DNA of 64,000 nucleotides from Lamellibrachia columna (lineage: Eukaryota; Annelida; Polychaeta; Sabellida; Siboglinidae): NCBI GenBank assembly GCA_963662155.1, contig OY759261.1, positions 1,042,001-1,106,000 of the forward strand, written 5' to 3'. The notes below the pieces were generated by a model that saw only the letters and a program-made list of their open reading frames with translations, did not search any database and was not told the DNA's origin. How positions within the stretch are numbered: the first letter of the stretch is position 1; each line of letters begins with the position of its first letter. The translations under genes and the position numbers were made by a program. Below, one piece after another: positions 34,027 through 49,200 of this stretch.

Positions 34027-34226
34027 NNNNNNNNNNNNNNNNNNNNNNNNNNNNNNNNNNNNNNNNNNNNNNNNNNNNNNNNNNNNNNNNNNNNNNNNNN
34101 NNNNNNNNNNNNNNNNNNNNNNNNNNNNNNNNNNNNNNNNNNNNNNNNNNNNNNNNNNNNNNNNNNNNNNNNNNNNNNNNNNNNNNNNNNNNNNNNNNNN
34201 NNNNNNNNNNNNNNNNNNNNNNNNNN
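34027..34226. other. Assembly gap (200 N)
   Basis: Exactly 200 undefined bases between unique sequence and the first, partial, 170-bp satellite copy. The round number suggests a placeholder of unknown true length. Confidence 0.99.
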
Positions 34227-37200
34227 GGTGAATCATTGAACGACGGACGAGTCCATTATGGATTGAAGGATTAAACATCATTTTTATTACATCATAATGA
34301 CATGACAGGTGACAAAGTAACTTGCCAATTGATATTGAAACCTTCCCTGAACTTGTTCCAGACAAGGTTGAAACATTGTAACAAACGGCGACTTTTGGTG
34401 AATCATTGAACGACGGACGAGTCCATTATGGATTGAAGGGTTAAACATCATTTTTATTACATCATAATGACATGACAGGTGACAAAGTAACTTGCCAATT
34501 GATATTGAAACCTTCCCTGAACTTGTTCCAGACAAGGTTGAAACATTGTAACAAACGGCGACTTTTGGTGAATCATTGAACGACGGACGAGTCCATTATG
34601 GATTGAAGGGTTAAACATCATTTTTATTACATCATAATGACATGACAGGTGACAAAGTAACTTGCCAATTGATATTGAAACCTTCCCTGAACTTGTTCCA
34701 GACAAGGTTGAAACATTGTAACAAACGGCGACTTTTGGTGAATCATTGAACGACGGACGAGTCCATTATGGATTGAAGGGTTAAACATCATTTTTATTAC
34801 ATAATAATGACATGACAGGTGACAAAGTAACTTGCCAATTGATATTGAAACCTTCCCTGAACTTGTTCCAGACAAGGTTGAAACATTGTAACAAACGGCG
34901 ACTTTTGGTGAATCATTGAAAGACGGACGAGTCGATTATGGATTGAAGGGTTAAACATCATTTTTATTATATAATAATGACATGACAGGTGACAAAGTAA
35001 CTTGCCAATTGATATTGAAACCTTCCCTGAACTTGTTCCAGACAAGGTTGAAACATTGTAACAAACGGCGACTTTTGGTGAATCATTGAACGACGGACGA
35101 GTCCATTATGGATTGAAGGGTTAAACATCATTTTTATTACATCATAATGACATGACAGGTGATAAAGTAACTTGCCAATTGATATTGAAACCTTCCCTGA
35201 ACTTGTTCCAGACAAGGTTGAAACATTGTAACAAACGGCGACTTTTGGTGAATCATTGAACGACGGACGAGTCCATTATGGATTGAAGGGTTAAACATCA
35301 TTTTTATTACATAATAATGACAGGTGACAAAGTAACTTGCCAATTGATATTGAAACCTTCCCTGAACTTGTTCCAGACAAGGTTGAAACATTGTAACAAA
35401 CGGCGACTTTTGGTGAATCATTGAAAGACGGACGAGTCGATTATGGATTGAAGGGTTAAACATCATTTTTATTATATAATAATGACATGACAGGTGACAA
35501 AGTAACTTGCCAATTGATATTGAAACCTTCCCTGAACTTGTTCCAGACAAGGTTGAAACATTGTAACAAACGGCGACTTTTGGTGAATCATTGAACGACG
35601 GACGAGTCCATTATGGATTGAAGGGTTAAACATCATTTTTATTACATCATAATGACATGACAGGTGACAAAGTAACTTGCCAATTGATATTGAAACCTTC
35701 CCTGAACTTGTTCCAGACAAGGTTGAAACATTGTAACAAACGGCGACTTTTGGTGAATCATTGAACGACGGACGAGTCCATTATGGATTGAAGGGTTAAA
35801 CATCATTTTTATTACATCATAATGACATGACAGGTGCAAAGGAACTTGCCAATTGATATTGAAACCTTCCCTGAACTTGTTCCAGACAAGGTTGAAACAT
35901 TGTAACAAACGGCGACTTTTGGTGAATCATTGAACGACGGACGAGTCCATTATGGATTGAAGGGTTAAACATCATTTTTATTACATAATAATGACATGAC
36001 AGGTGACAAAGTAACTTGCCAATTGATATTGAAACCTTCCCTGAACTTGTTCCAGACAAGGTTGAAACATTGTAACAAACGGCGACTTTTGGTGAATCAT
36101 TGAACGACGGACGAGTCCATTATGGATTGAAGGGTTAAACATCATTTTTATTATATAATAATGACATGACAGGTGACAAAGTAACTTGCCAATTGATATT
36201 GAAACCTTCCCTGAACTTGTTCCAGACAAGGTTGAAACATTGTAACAAACGGCGACTTTTGGTGAATCATTGAAAGACGGACGAGTCGATTATGGATTGA
36301 AGGGTTAAACATCATTTTTATTATATAATAATGACATGACAGGTGACAAAGTAACTTGCCAATTGATATTGAAACCTTCCCTGAACTTGTTCCAGACAAG
36401 GTTGAAACATTGTAACAAACGGCGACTTTTGGTGAATCATTGAACGACGGACGAGTCCATTATGGATTGAAGGGTTAAACATCATTTTTATTACATCATA
36501 ATGACATGACAGGTGACAAAGTAACTTGCCAATTGATATTGAAACCTTCCCTGAACTTGTTCCAGACAAGGTTGAAACATTGTAACAAACGGCGACTTTT
36601 GGTGAATCATTGAACGACGGACGAGTCCATTATGGATTGAAGGGTTAAACATCATTTTTATTACATAATAATGACAGGTGACAAAGTAACTTGCCAATTG
36701 ATATTGAAACCTTCCCTGAACTTGTTCCAGACAAGGTTGAAACATTGTAACAAACGGCGACTTTTGGTGAATCATTGAACGACGGACGAGTCCATTATGG
36801 ATTGAAGGGTTAAACATCATTTTTATTACATAATAATGACATGACAGGTGACAAAGTAACTTGCCAATTGATATTGAAACCTTCCCTGAACTTGTTCCAG
36901 ACAAGGTTGAAACATTGTAACAAACGGCGACTTTTGGTGAATCATTGAAAGACGGACGAGTCGATTATGGATTGAAGGGTTAAACATCATTTTTATTATA
37001 TAATAATGACATGACAGGTGACAAAGTAACTTGCCAATTGATATTGAAACCTTCCCTGAACTTGTTCCAGACAAGGTTGAAACATTGTAACAAACGGCGA
37101 CTTTTGGTGAATCATTGAACGACGGACGAGTCCATTATGGATTGAAGGGTTAAACATCATTTTTATTACATCATAATGACATGACAGGTGATAAAGTAAC

Positions 37201-40200
37201 TTGCCAATTGATATTGAAACCTTCCCTGAACTTGTTCCAGACAAGGTTGAAACATTGTAACAAACGGCGACTTTTGGTGAATCATTGAACGACGGACGAG
37301 TCCATTATGGATTGAAGGGTTAAACATCATTTTTATTACATAATAATGACAGGTGACAAAGTAACTTGCCAATTGATATTGAAACCTTCCCTGAACTTGT
37401 TCCAGACAAGGTTGAAACATTGTAACAAACGGCGACTTTTGGTGAATCATTGAAAGACGGACGAGTCGATTATGGATTGAAGGGTTAAACATCATTTTTA
37501 TTATATAATAATGACATGACAGGTGACAAAGTAACTTGCCAATTGATATTGAAACCTTCCCTGAACTTGTTCCAGACAAGGTTGAAACATTGTAACAAAC
37601 GGCGACTTTTGGTGAATCATTGAACGACGGACGAGTCCATTATGGATTGAAGGGTTAAACATCATTTTTATTACATCATAATGACATGACAGGTGACAAA
37701 GTAACTTGCCAATTGATATTGAAACCTTCCCTGAACTTGTTCCAGACAAGGTTGAAACATTGTAACAAACGGCGACTTTTGGTGAATCATTGAACGACGG
37801 ACGAGTCCATTATGGATTGAAGGGTTAAACATCATTTTTATTACATCATAATGACATGACAGGTGCAAAGGAACTTGCCAATTGATATTGAAACCTTCCC
37901 TGAACTTGTTCCAGACAAGGTTGAAACATTGTAACAAACGGCGACTTTTGGTGAATCATTGAACGACGGACGAGTCCATTATGGATTGAAGGGTTAAACA
38001 TCATTTTTATTACATAATAATGACATGACAGGTGACAAAGTAACTTGCCAATTGATATTGAAACCTTCCCTGAACTTGTTCCAGACAAGGTTGAAACATT
38101 GTAACAAACGGCGACTTTTGGTGAATCATTGAACGACGGACGAGTCCATTATGGATTGAAGGGTTAAACATCATTTTTATTACATCAAAATGACATGACA
38201 GATGACAAAGTAACTTGCCAATTGATATTGAAACCTTCCCTGAACTTGTTCCAGACAAGGTTGAAACATTGTAACAAACGGCGTCTTTTGGTGAATCATT
38301 GAACGACGGACGAGTCCATTATGGATTGAAGGGTTAAACATCATTTTTATTATATAATAATGACATGACAGGTGACAAAGTAACTTGCCAATTGATATTG
38401 AAACCTTCCCTGAACTTGTTCCAGACAAGGTTGAAACATTGTAACAAACGGCGACTTTTGGTGAATCATTGAACGACGGACGAGTCCATTATGGATTGAA
38501 GGGTTAAACATCATTTTTATTACATCATAATGACATGACAGGTGACAAAGTAACTTGCCAATTGATATTGAAACCTTCCCTGAACTTGTTCCAGACAAGG
38601 TTGAAACATTGTAACAAACGGCGACTTTTGGTGAATCATTGAACGACGGACGAGTCCATTATGGATTGAAGGGTTAAACATCATTTTTATTACATCATAA
38701 TGACATGACAGGTGACAAAGTAACTTGCCAATTGATATTGAAACCTTCCCTGAACTTGTTCCAGACAAGGTTGAAACATTGTAACAAACGGCGACTTTTG
38801 GTGAATCATTGAACGACGGACGAGTCCATTATGGATTGAAGGGTTAAACATCATTTTTATTACATCATAATGACATGACAGGTGACAAAGTAACTTGCCA
38901 ATTGATATTGAAACCTTCCCTGAACTTGTTCCAGACAAGGTTGAAACATTGTAACAAACGGCGACTTTTGGTGAATCATTGAACGACGGACGAGTCCATT
39001 ATGGATTGAAGGGTTAAACATCATTTTTATTACATCATAATGACATGACAGGTGACAAAGTAACTTGCCAATTGATATTGAAACCTTCCCTGAACTTGTT
39101 CCAGACAAGGTTGAAACATTGTAACAAACGGCGACTTTTGGTGAATCATTGAACGACGGACGAGTCCATTATGGATTGAAGGGTTAAACATCATTTTTAT
39201 TACATAATAATGACATGACAGGTGACAAAGTAACTTGCCAATTGATATTGAAACCTTCCCTGAACTTGTTCCAGACAAGGTTGAAACATTGTAACAAACG
39301 GCGACTTTTGGTGAATCATTGAAAGACGGACGAGTCGATTATGGATTGAAGGGTTAAACATCATTTTTATTATATAATAATGACATGACAGGTGACAAAG
39401 TAACTTGCCAATTGATATTGAAACCTTCCCTGAACTTGTTCCAGACAAGGTTGAAACATTGTAACAAACGGTGACTTTTGTTGAATCATTGAACGACGGA
39501 CGAGTCCATTATGGATTGAAGGGTTAAACATCATTTTTATTACATCAAAATGACATGACAGGTGACAAAGTAACTTGCCAATTGATATTGAAACCTTCCC
39601 TGAACTTGTTCCAGACAAGGTTGAAACATTGTAACAAACGGCGACTTTTGGTGAATCATTGAACGACGGACGAGTCCATTATGGATTGAAGGGTTAAACA
39701 TCATTTTTATTATATAATAATGACATGACAGGTGACAAAGTAACTTGCCAATTGATATTGAAACCTTCCCTGAACTTGTTCCAGACAAGGTTGAAACATT
39801 GTAACAAACGGCGACTTTTGGTGAATCATTGAACGACGGACGAGTCCATTATGGATTGAAGGGTTAAACATCATTTTTATTATATAATAATGACATGACA
39901 GGTGACAAAGTAACTTGCCAATTGATATTGAAACCTTCCCTGAACTTGTTCCAGACAAGGTTGAAACATTGTAACAAACGGCGACTTTTGGTGAATCATT
40001 GAACGACGGACGAGTCAATTATGGATTGAAGGGTTCAACATCATTTTTATTACATCATAATGACATGACAGGTGACAAAGTAACTTGCCAATTCATATTG
40101 AAACCTTCCCTGAACTTGTTCCAGACAAGGTTGAAACATTGTAACAAACGGCGACTTTTGGTGAATCATTGAACGACGGACGAGTCCATTATGGATTGAA

Positions 40201-43200
40201 GGGTTAAACATCATTTTTATTATATAATAATGACATGACAGGTGACAAAGTAACTTGCCAATTGATATTGAAACCTTCCCTGAACTTGTTCCAGACAAGG
40301 TTGAAACATTGTAACAAACGGCGACTTTTGGTGAATCATTGAACGACGGACGAGTCAATTATGGATTGAAGGGTTAAACATCATTTTTATTACATCATAA
40401 TGACATGACAGGTGACAAAGTAACTTGCCAATTGATATTGAAACCTTCCCTGAACTTGTTCCAGACAAGGTTGAAACATTGTAACAAACGGCGACTTTTG
40501 GTGAATCATTGAACGACGGACGAGTCCATTATGGATTGAAGGGTTAAACATCATTTTTATTACATAATAATGACATGACAGGTGACAAAGTAACTAGCCA
40601 ATTGATATTGAAACCTTCCCTGAACTTGTTCCAGACAAGGTTGAAACATTGTAACAAACGGCGACTTTTGGTGAATCATTGAACGACGGACGAGTCCATT
40701 ATGGATTGAAGGGTTAAACATCATTTTTATTATATAATAATGACATGACAGGTGACAAAGTAACTTGCCAATTGATATTGAAACCTTCCCTGAACTTGTT
40801 CCAGACAAGGTTGAAACATTGTAACAAACGGCGACTTTGGGTGAATCATTGAACGACGGACGAGTCCATTATGGATTGAAGGGTTAAACATCATTTTTAT
40901 TACATCATAATGACATGACAGGTGACAAAGTAACTTGCCAATTGATATTGAAACCTTCCCTGAACTTGTTCCAGACAAGGTTGAAACATTGTAACAAACG
41001 GCGACTTTTGGTGAATCATTGAACGACGGACGAGTCCATTATGGATTGAAGGGTTAAACATCATTTTTATTACATCATAATGACATGACAGGTGACAAAG
41101 TAACTTGCCAATTGATATTGAAACCTTCCCTGAACTTGTTCCAGACAAGGTTGAAACATTGTAACAAACGGCGACTTTTGGTGAATCATTGAACGACGGA
41201 CGAGTCCATTATGGATTGAAGGGTTAAACATCATTTTTATTACATAATAATGACATGACAGGTGACAAAGTAACTTGCCAATTGATATTGAAACCTTCCC
41301 TGAACTTGTTCCAGACAAGGTTGAAACATTGTAACAAACGGCGACTTTTGGTGAATCATTGAAAGACGGACGAGTCGATTATGGATTGAAGGGTTAAACA
41401 TCATTTTTATTATATAATAATGACATGACAGGTGACAAAGTAACTTGCCAATTGATATTGAAACCTTCCCTGAACTTGTTCCAGACAAGGTTGAAACATT
41501 GTAACAAACGGCGACTTTTGGTGAATCATTGAACGACGGACGAGTCCATTATGGATTGAAGGGTTAAACATCATTTTTATTACATCATAATGACATGACA
41601 GGTGACAAAGTAACTTGCCAATTGATATTGAAACCTTCCCTGAACTTGTTCCAGACAAGGTTGAAACATTGTAACAAACGGCGACTTTTGGTGAATCATT
41701 GAACGACGGACGAGTCCATTATGGATTGAAGGATTAAACATCATTTTTATTACATCATAATGACATGACAGGTGACAAAGTAACTTGCCAATTGATATTG
41801 AAACCTTCCCTGAACTTGTTCCAGACAAGGTTGAAACATTGTAACAAACGGCGACTTTTGGTGAATCATTGAACGACGGACGAGTCCATTATGGATTGAA
41901 GGGTTAAACATCATTTTTATTACATCATAATGACATGACAGGTGACAAAGTAACTTGCCAATTGATATTGAAACCTTCCCTGAACTTGTTCCAGACAAGG
42001 TTGAAACATTGTAACAAACGGCGACTTTTGGTGAATCATTGAACGACGGACGAGTCCATTATGGATTGAAGGGTTAAACATCATTTTTATTACATCATAA
42101 TGACATGACAGGTGACAAAGTAACTTGCCAATTGATATTGAAACCTTCCCTGAACTTGTTCCAGACAAGGTTGAAACATTGTAACAAACGGCGACTTTTG
42201 GTGAATCATTGAACGACGGACGAGTCCATTATGGATTGAAGGGTTAAACATCATTTTTATTACATAATAATGACATGACAGGTGACAAAGTAACTTGCCA
42301 ATTGATATTGAAACCTTCCCTGAACTTGTTCCAGACAAGGTTGAAACATTGTAACAAACGGCGACTTTTGGTGAATCATTGAAAGACGGACGAGTCGATT
42401 ATGGATTGAAGGGTTAAACATCATTTTTATTATATAATAATGACATGACAGGTGACAAAGTAACTTGCCAATTGATATTGAAACCTTCCCTGAACTTGTT
42501 CCAGACAAGGTTGAAACATTGTAACAAACGGCGACTTTTGGTGAATCATTGAACGACGGACGAGTCCATTATGGATTGAAGGGTTAAACATCATTTTTAT
42601 TACATCATAATGACATGACAGGTGATAAAGTAACTTGCCAATTGATATTGAAACCTTCCCTGAACTTGTTCCAGACAAGGTTGAAACATTGTAACAAACG
42701 GCGACTTTTGGTGAATCATTGAACGACGGACGAGTCCATTATGGATTGAAGGGTTAAACATCATTTTTATTACATAATAATGACAGGTGACAAAGTAACT
42801 TGCCAATTGATATTGAAACCTTCCCTGAACTTGTTCCAGACAAGGTTGAAACATTGTAACAAACGGCGACTTTTGGTGAATCATTGAAAGACGGACGAGT
42901 CGATTATGGATTGAAGGGTTAAACATCATTTTTATTATATAATAATGACATGACAGGTGACAAAGTAACTTGCCAATTGATATTGAAACCTTCCCTGAAC
43001 TTGTTCCAGACAAGGTTGAAACATTGTAACAAACGGCGACTTTTGGTGAATCATTGAACGACGGACGAGTCCATTATGGATTGAAGGGTTAAACATCATT
43101 TTTATTACATCATAATGACATGACAGGTGACAAAGTAACTTGCCAATTGATATTGAAACCTTCCCTGAACTTGTTCCAGACAAGGTTGAAACATTGTAAC

Positions 43201-46200
43201 AAACGGCGACTTTTGGTGAATCATTGAACGACGGACGAGTCCATTATGGATTGAAGGGTTAAACATCATTTTTATTACATCATAATGACATGACAGGTGC
43301 AAAGGAACTTGCCAATTGATATTGAAACCTTCCCTGAACTTGTTCCAGACAAGGTTGAAACATTGTAACAAACGGCGACTTTTGGTGAATCATTGAACGA
43401 CGGACGAGTCCATTATGGATTGAAGGGTTAAACATCATTTTTATTACATAATAATGACATGACAGGTGACAAAGTAACTTGCCAATTGATATTGAAACCT
43501 TCCCTGAACTTGTTCCAGACAAGGTTGAAACATTGTAACAAACGGCGACTTTTGGTGAATCATTGAACGACGGACGAGTCCATTATGGATTGAAGGGTTA
43601 AACATCATTTTTATTATATAATAATGACATGACAGGTGACAAAGTAACTTGCCAATTGATATTGAAACCTTCCCTGAACTTGTTCCAGACAAGGTTGAAA
43701 CATTGTAACAAACGGCGACTTTTGGTGAATCATTGAAAGACGGACGAGTCGATTATGGATTGAAGGGTTAAACATCATTTTTATTATATAATAATGACAT
43801 GACAGGTGACAAAGTAACTTGCCAATTGATATTGAAACCTTCCCTGAACTTGTTCCAGACAAGGTTGAAACATTGTAACAAACGGCGACTTTTGGTGAAT
43901 CATTGAACGACGGACGAGTCCATTATGGATTGAAGGGTTAAACATCATTTTTATTACATCATAATGACATGACAGGTGACAAAGTAACTTGCCAATTGAT
44001 ATTGAAACCTTCCCTGAACTTGTTCCAGACAAGGTTGAAACATTGTAACAAACGGCGACTTTTGGTGAATCATTGAACGACGGACGAGTCCATTATGGAT
44101 TGAAGGGTTAAACATCATTTTTATTACATAATAATGACAGGTGACAAAGTAACTTGCCAATTGATATTGAAACCTTCCCTGAACTTGTTCCAGACAAGGT
44201 TGAAACATTGTAACAAACGGCGACTTTTGGTGAATCATTGAACGACGGACGAGTCCATTATGGATTGAAGGGTTAAACATCATTTTTATTACATAATAAT
44301 GACATGACAGGTGACAAAGTAACTTGCCAATTGATATTGAAACCTTCCCTGAACTTGTTCCAGACAAGGTTGAAACATTGTAACAAACGGCGACTTTTGG
44401 TGAATCATTGAAAGACGGACGAGTCGATTATGGATTGAAGGGTTAAACATCATTTTTATTATATAATAATGACATGACAGGTGACAAAGTAACTTGCCAA
44501 TTGATATTGAAACCTTCCCTGAACTTGTTCCAGACAAGGTTGAAACATTGTAACAAACGGCGACTTTTGGTGAATCATTGAACGACGGACGAGTCCATTA
44601 TGGATTGAAGGGTTAAACATCATTTTTATTACATCATAATGACATGACAGGTGATAAAGTAACTTGCCAATTGATATTGAAACCTTCCCTGAACTTGTTC
44701 CAGACAAGGTTGAAACATTGTAACAAACGGCGACTTTTGGTGAATCATTGAACGACGGACGAGTCCATTATGGATTGAAGGGTTAAACATCATTTTTATT
44801 ACATAATAATGACAGGTGACAAAGTAACTTGCCAATTGATATTGAAACCTTCCCTGAACTTGTTCCAGACAAGGTTGAAACATTGTAACAAACGGCGACT
44901 TTTGGTGAATCATTGAAAGACGGACGAGTCGATTATGGATTGAAGGGTTAAACATCATTTTTATTATATAATAATGACATGACAGGTGACAAAGTAACTT
45001 GCCAATTGATATTGAAACCTTCCCTGAACTTGTTCCAGACAAGGTTGAAACATTGTAACAAACGGCGACTTTTGGTGAATCATTGAACGACGGACGAGTC
45101 CATTATGGATTGAAGGGTTAAACATCATTTTTATTACATCATAATGACATGACAGGTGACAAAGTAACTTGCCAATTGATATTGAAACCTTCCCTGAACT
45201 TGTTCCAGACAAGGTTGAAACATTGTAACAAACGGCGACTTTTGGTGAATCATTGAACGACGGACGAGTCCATTATGGATTGAAGGGTTAAACATCATTT
45301 TTATTACATCATAATGACATGACAGGTGCAAAGGAACTTGCCAATTGATATTGAAACCTTCCCTGAACTTGTTCCAGACAAGGTTGAAACATTGTAACAA
45401 ACGGCGACTTTTGGTGAATCATTGAACGACGGACGAGTCCATTATGGATTGAAGGGTTAAACATCATTTTTATTACATAATAATGACATGACAGGTGACA
45501 AAGTAACTTGCCAATTGATATTGAAACCTTCCCTGAACTTGTTCCAGACAAGGTTGAAACATTGTAACAAACGGCGACTTTTGGTGAATCATTGAACGAC
45601 GGACGAGTCCATTATGGATTGAAGGGTTAAACATCATTTTTATTACATCAAAATGACATGACAGATGACAAAGTAACTTGCCAATTGATATTGAAACCTT
45701 CCCTGAACTTGTTCCAGACAAGGTTGAAACATTGTAACAAACGGCGTCTTTTGGTGAATCATTGAACGACGGACGAGTCCATTATGGATTGAAGGGTTAA
45801 ACATCATTTTTATTATATAATAATGACATGACAGGTGACAAAGTAACTTGCCAATTGATATTGAAACCTTCCCTGAACTTGTTCCAGACAAGGTTGAAAC
45901 ATTGTAACAAACGGCGACTTTTGGTGAATCATTGAACGACGGACGAGTCCATTATGGATTGAAGGGTTAAACATCATTTTTATTACATCATAATGACATG
46001 ACAGGTGACAAAGTAACTTGCCAATTGATATTGAAACCTTCCCTGAACTTGTTCCAGACAAGGTTGAAACATTGTAACAAACGGCGACTTTTGGTGAATC
46101 ATTGAACGACGGACGAGTCCATTATGGATTGAAGGGTTAAACATCATTTTTATTACATCATAATGACATGACAGGTGACAAAGTAACTTGCCAATTGATA

Positions 46201-49200
46201 TTGAAACCTTCCCTGAACTTGTTCCAGACAAGGTTGAAACATTGTAACAAACGGCGACTTTTGGTGAATCATTGAACGACGGACGAGTCCATTATGGATT
46301 GAAGGGTTAAACATCATTTTTATTACATCATAATGACATGACAGGTGACAAAGTAACTTGCCAATTGATATTGAAACCTTCCCTGAACTTGTTCCAGACA
46401 AGGTTGAAACATTGTAACAAACGGCGACTTTTGGTGAATCATTGAACGACGGACGAGTCCATTATGGATTGAAGGGTTAAACATCATTTTTATTACATCA
46501 AAATGACATGACAGATGACAAAGTAACTTGCCAATTGATATTGAAACCTTCCCTGAACTTGTTCCAGACAAGGTTGAAACATTGTAACAAACGGCGACTT
46601 TTGGTGAATCATTGAACGACGGACGAGTCCATTATGGATTGAAGGGTTAAACATCATTTTTATTACATAATAATGACATGACAGGTGACAAAGTAACTTG
46701 CCAATTGATATTGAAACCTTCCCTGAACTTGTTCCAGACAAGGTTGAAACATTGTAACAAACGGCGACTTTTGGTGAATCATTGAAAGACGGACGAGTCG
46801 ATTATGGATTGAAGGGTTAAACATCATTTTTATTATATAATAATGACATGACAGGTGACAAAGTAACTTGCCAATTGATATTGAAACCTTCCCTGAACTT
46901 GTTCCAGACAAGGTTGAAACATTGTAACAAACGGCGACTTTTGGTGAATCATTGAACGACGGACGAGTCCATTATGGATTGAAGGGTTAAACATCATTTT
47001 TATTACATCATAATGACATGACAGGTGATAAAGTAACTTGCCAATTGATATTGAAACCTTCCCTGAACTTGTTCCAGACAAGGTTGAAACATTGTAACAA
47101 ACGGCGACTTTTGGTGAATCATTGAACGACGGACGAGTCCATTATGGATTGAAGGGTTAAACATCATTTTTATTACATAATAATGACAGGTGACAAAGTA
47201 ACTTGCCAATTGATATTGAAACCTTCCCTGAACTTGTTCCAGACAAGGTTGAAACATTGTAACAAACGGCGACTTTTGGTGAATCATTGAAAGACGGACG
47301 AGTCGATTATGGATTGAAGGGTTAAACATCATTTTTATTATATAATAATGACATGACAGGTGACAAAGTAACTTGCCAATTGATATTGAAACCTTCCCTG
47401 AACTTGTTCCAGACAAGGTTGAAACATTGTAACAAACGGCGACTTTTGGTGAATCATTGAACGACGGACGAGTCCATTATGGATTGAAGGGTTAAACATC
47501 ATTTTTATTACATCATAATGACATGACAGGTGACAAAGTAACTTGCCAATTGATATTGAAACCTTCCCTGAACTTGTTCCAGACAAGGTTGAAACATTGT
47601 AACAAACGGCGACTTTTGGTGAATCATTGAACGACGGACGAGTCCATTATGGATTGAAGGGTTAAACATCATTTTTATTACATCATAATGACATGACAGG
47701 TGCAAAGGAACTTGCCAATTGATATTGAAACCTTCCCTGAACTTGTTCCAGACAAGGTTGAAACATTGTAACAAACGGCGACTTTTGGTGAATCATTGAA
47801 CGACGGACGAGTCCATTATGGATTGAAGGGTTAAACATCATTTTTATTACATAATAATGACATGACAGGTGACAAAGTAACTTGCCAATTGATATTGAAA
47901 CCTTCCCTGAACTTGTTCCAGACAAGGTTGAAACATTGTAACAAACGGCGACTTTTGGTGAATCATTGAACGACGGACGAGTCCATTATGGATTGAAGGG
48001 TTAAACATCATTTTTATTACATCAAAATGACATGACAGATGACAAAGTAACTTGCCAATTGATATTGAAACCTTCCCTGAACTTGTTCCAGACAAGGTTG
48101 AAACATTGTAACAAACGGCGTCTTTTGGTGAATCATTGAACGACGGACGAGTCCATTATGGATTGAAGGGTTAAACATCATTTTTATTATATAATAATGA
48201 CATGACAGGTGACAAAGTAACTTGCCAATTGATATTGAAACCTTCCCTGAACTTGTTCCAGACAAGGTTGAAACATTGTAACAAACGGCGACTTTTGGTG
48301 AATCATTGAACGACGGACGAGTCCATTATGGATTGAAGGGTTAAACATCATTTTTATTACATCATAATGACATGACAGGTGACAAAGTAACTTGCCAATT
48401 GATATTGAAACCTTCCCTGAACTTGTTCCAGACAAGGTTGAAACATTGTAACAAACGGCGACTTTTGGTGAATCATTGAACGACGGACGAGTCCATTATG
48501 GATTGAAGGGTTAAACATCATTTTTATTACATCATAATGACATGACAGGTGACAAAGTAACTTGCCAATTGATATTGAAACCTTCCCTGAACTTGTTCCA
48601 GACAAGGTTGAAACATTGTAACAAACGGCGACTTTTGGTGAATCATTGAACGACGGACGAGTCCATTATGGATTGAAGGGTTAAACATCATTTTTATTAC
48701 ATCATAATGACATGACAGGTGACAAAGTAACTTGCCAATTGATATTGAAACCTTCCCTGAACTTGTTCCAGACAAGGTTGAAACATTGTAACAAACGGCG
48801 ACTTTTGGTGAATCATTGAACGACGGACGAGTCCATTATGGATTGAAGGGTTAAACATCATTTTTATTACATCAAAATGACATGACAGATGACAAAGTAA
48901 CTTGCCAATTGATATTGAAACCTTCCCTGAACTTGTTCCAGACAAGGTTGAAACATTGTAACAAACGGCGTCTTTTGGTGAATCATTGAACGACGGACGA
49001 GTCCATTATGGATTGAAGGGTTAAACATCATTTTTATTATATAATAATGACATGACAGGTGACAAAGTAACTTGCCAATTGATATTGAAACCTTCCCTGA
49101 ACTTGTTCCAGACAAGGTTGAAACATTGTAACAAACGGCGACTTTTGGTGAATCATTGAACGACGGACGAGTCCATTATGGATTGAAGGGTTAAACATCA

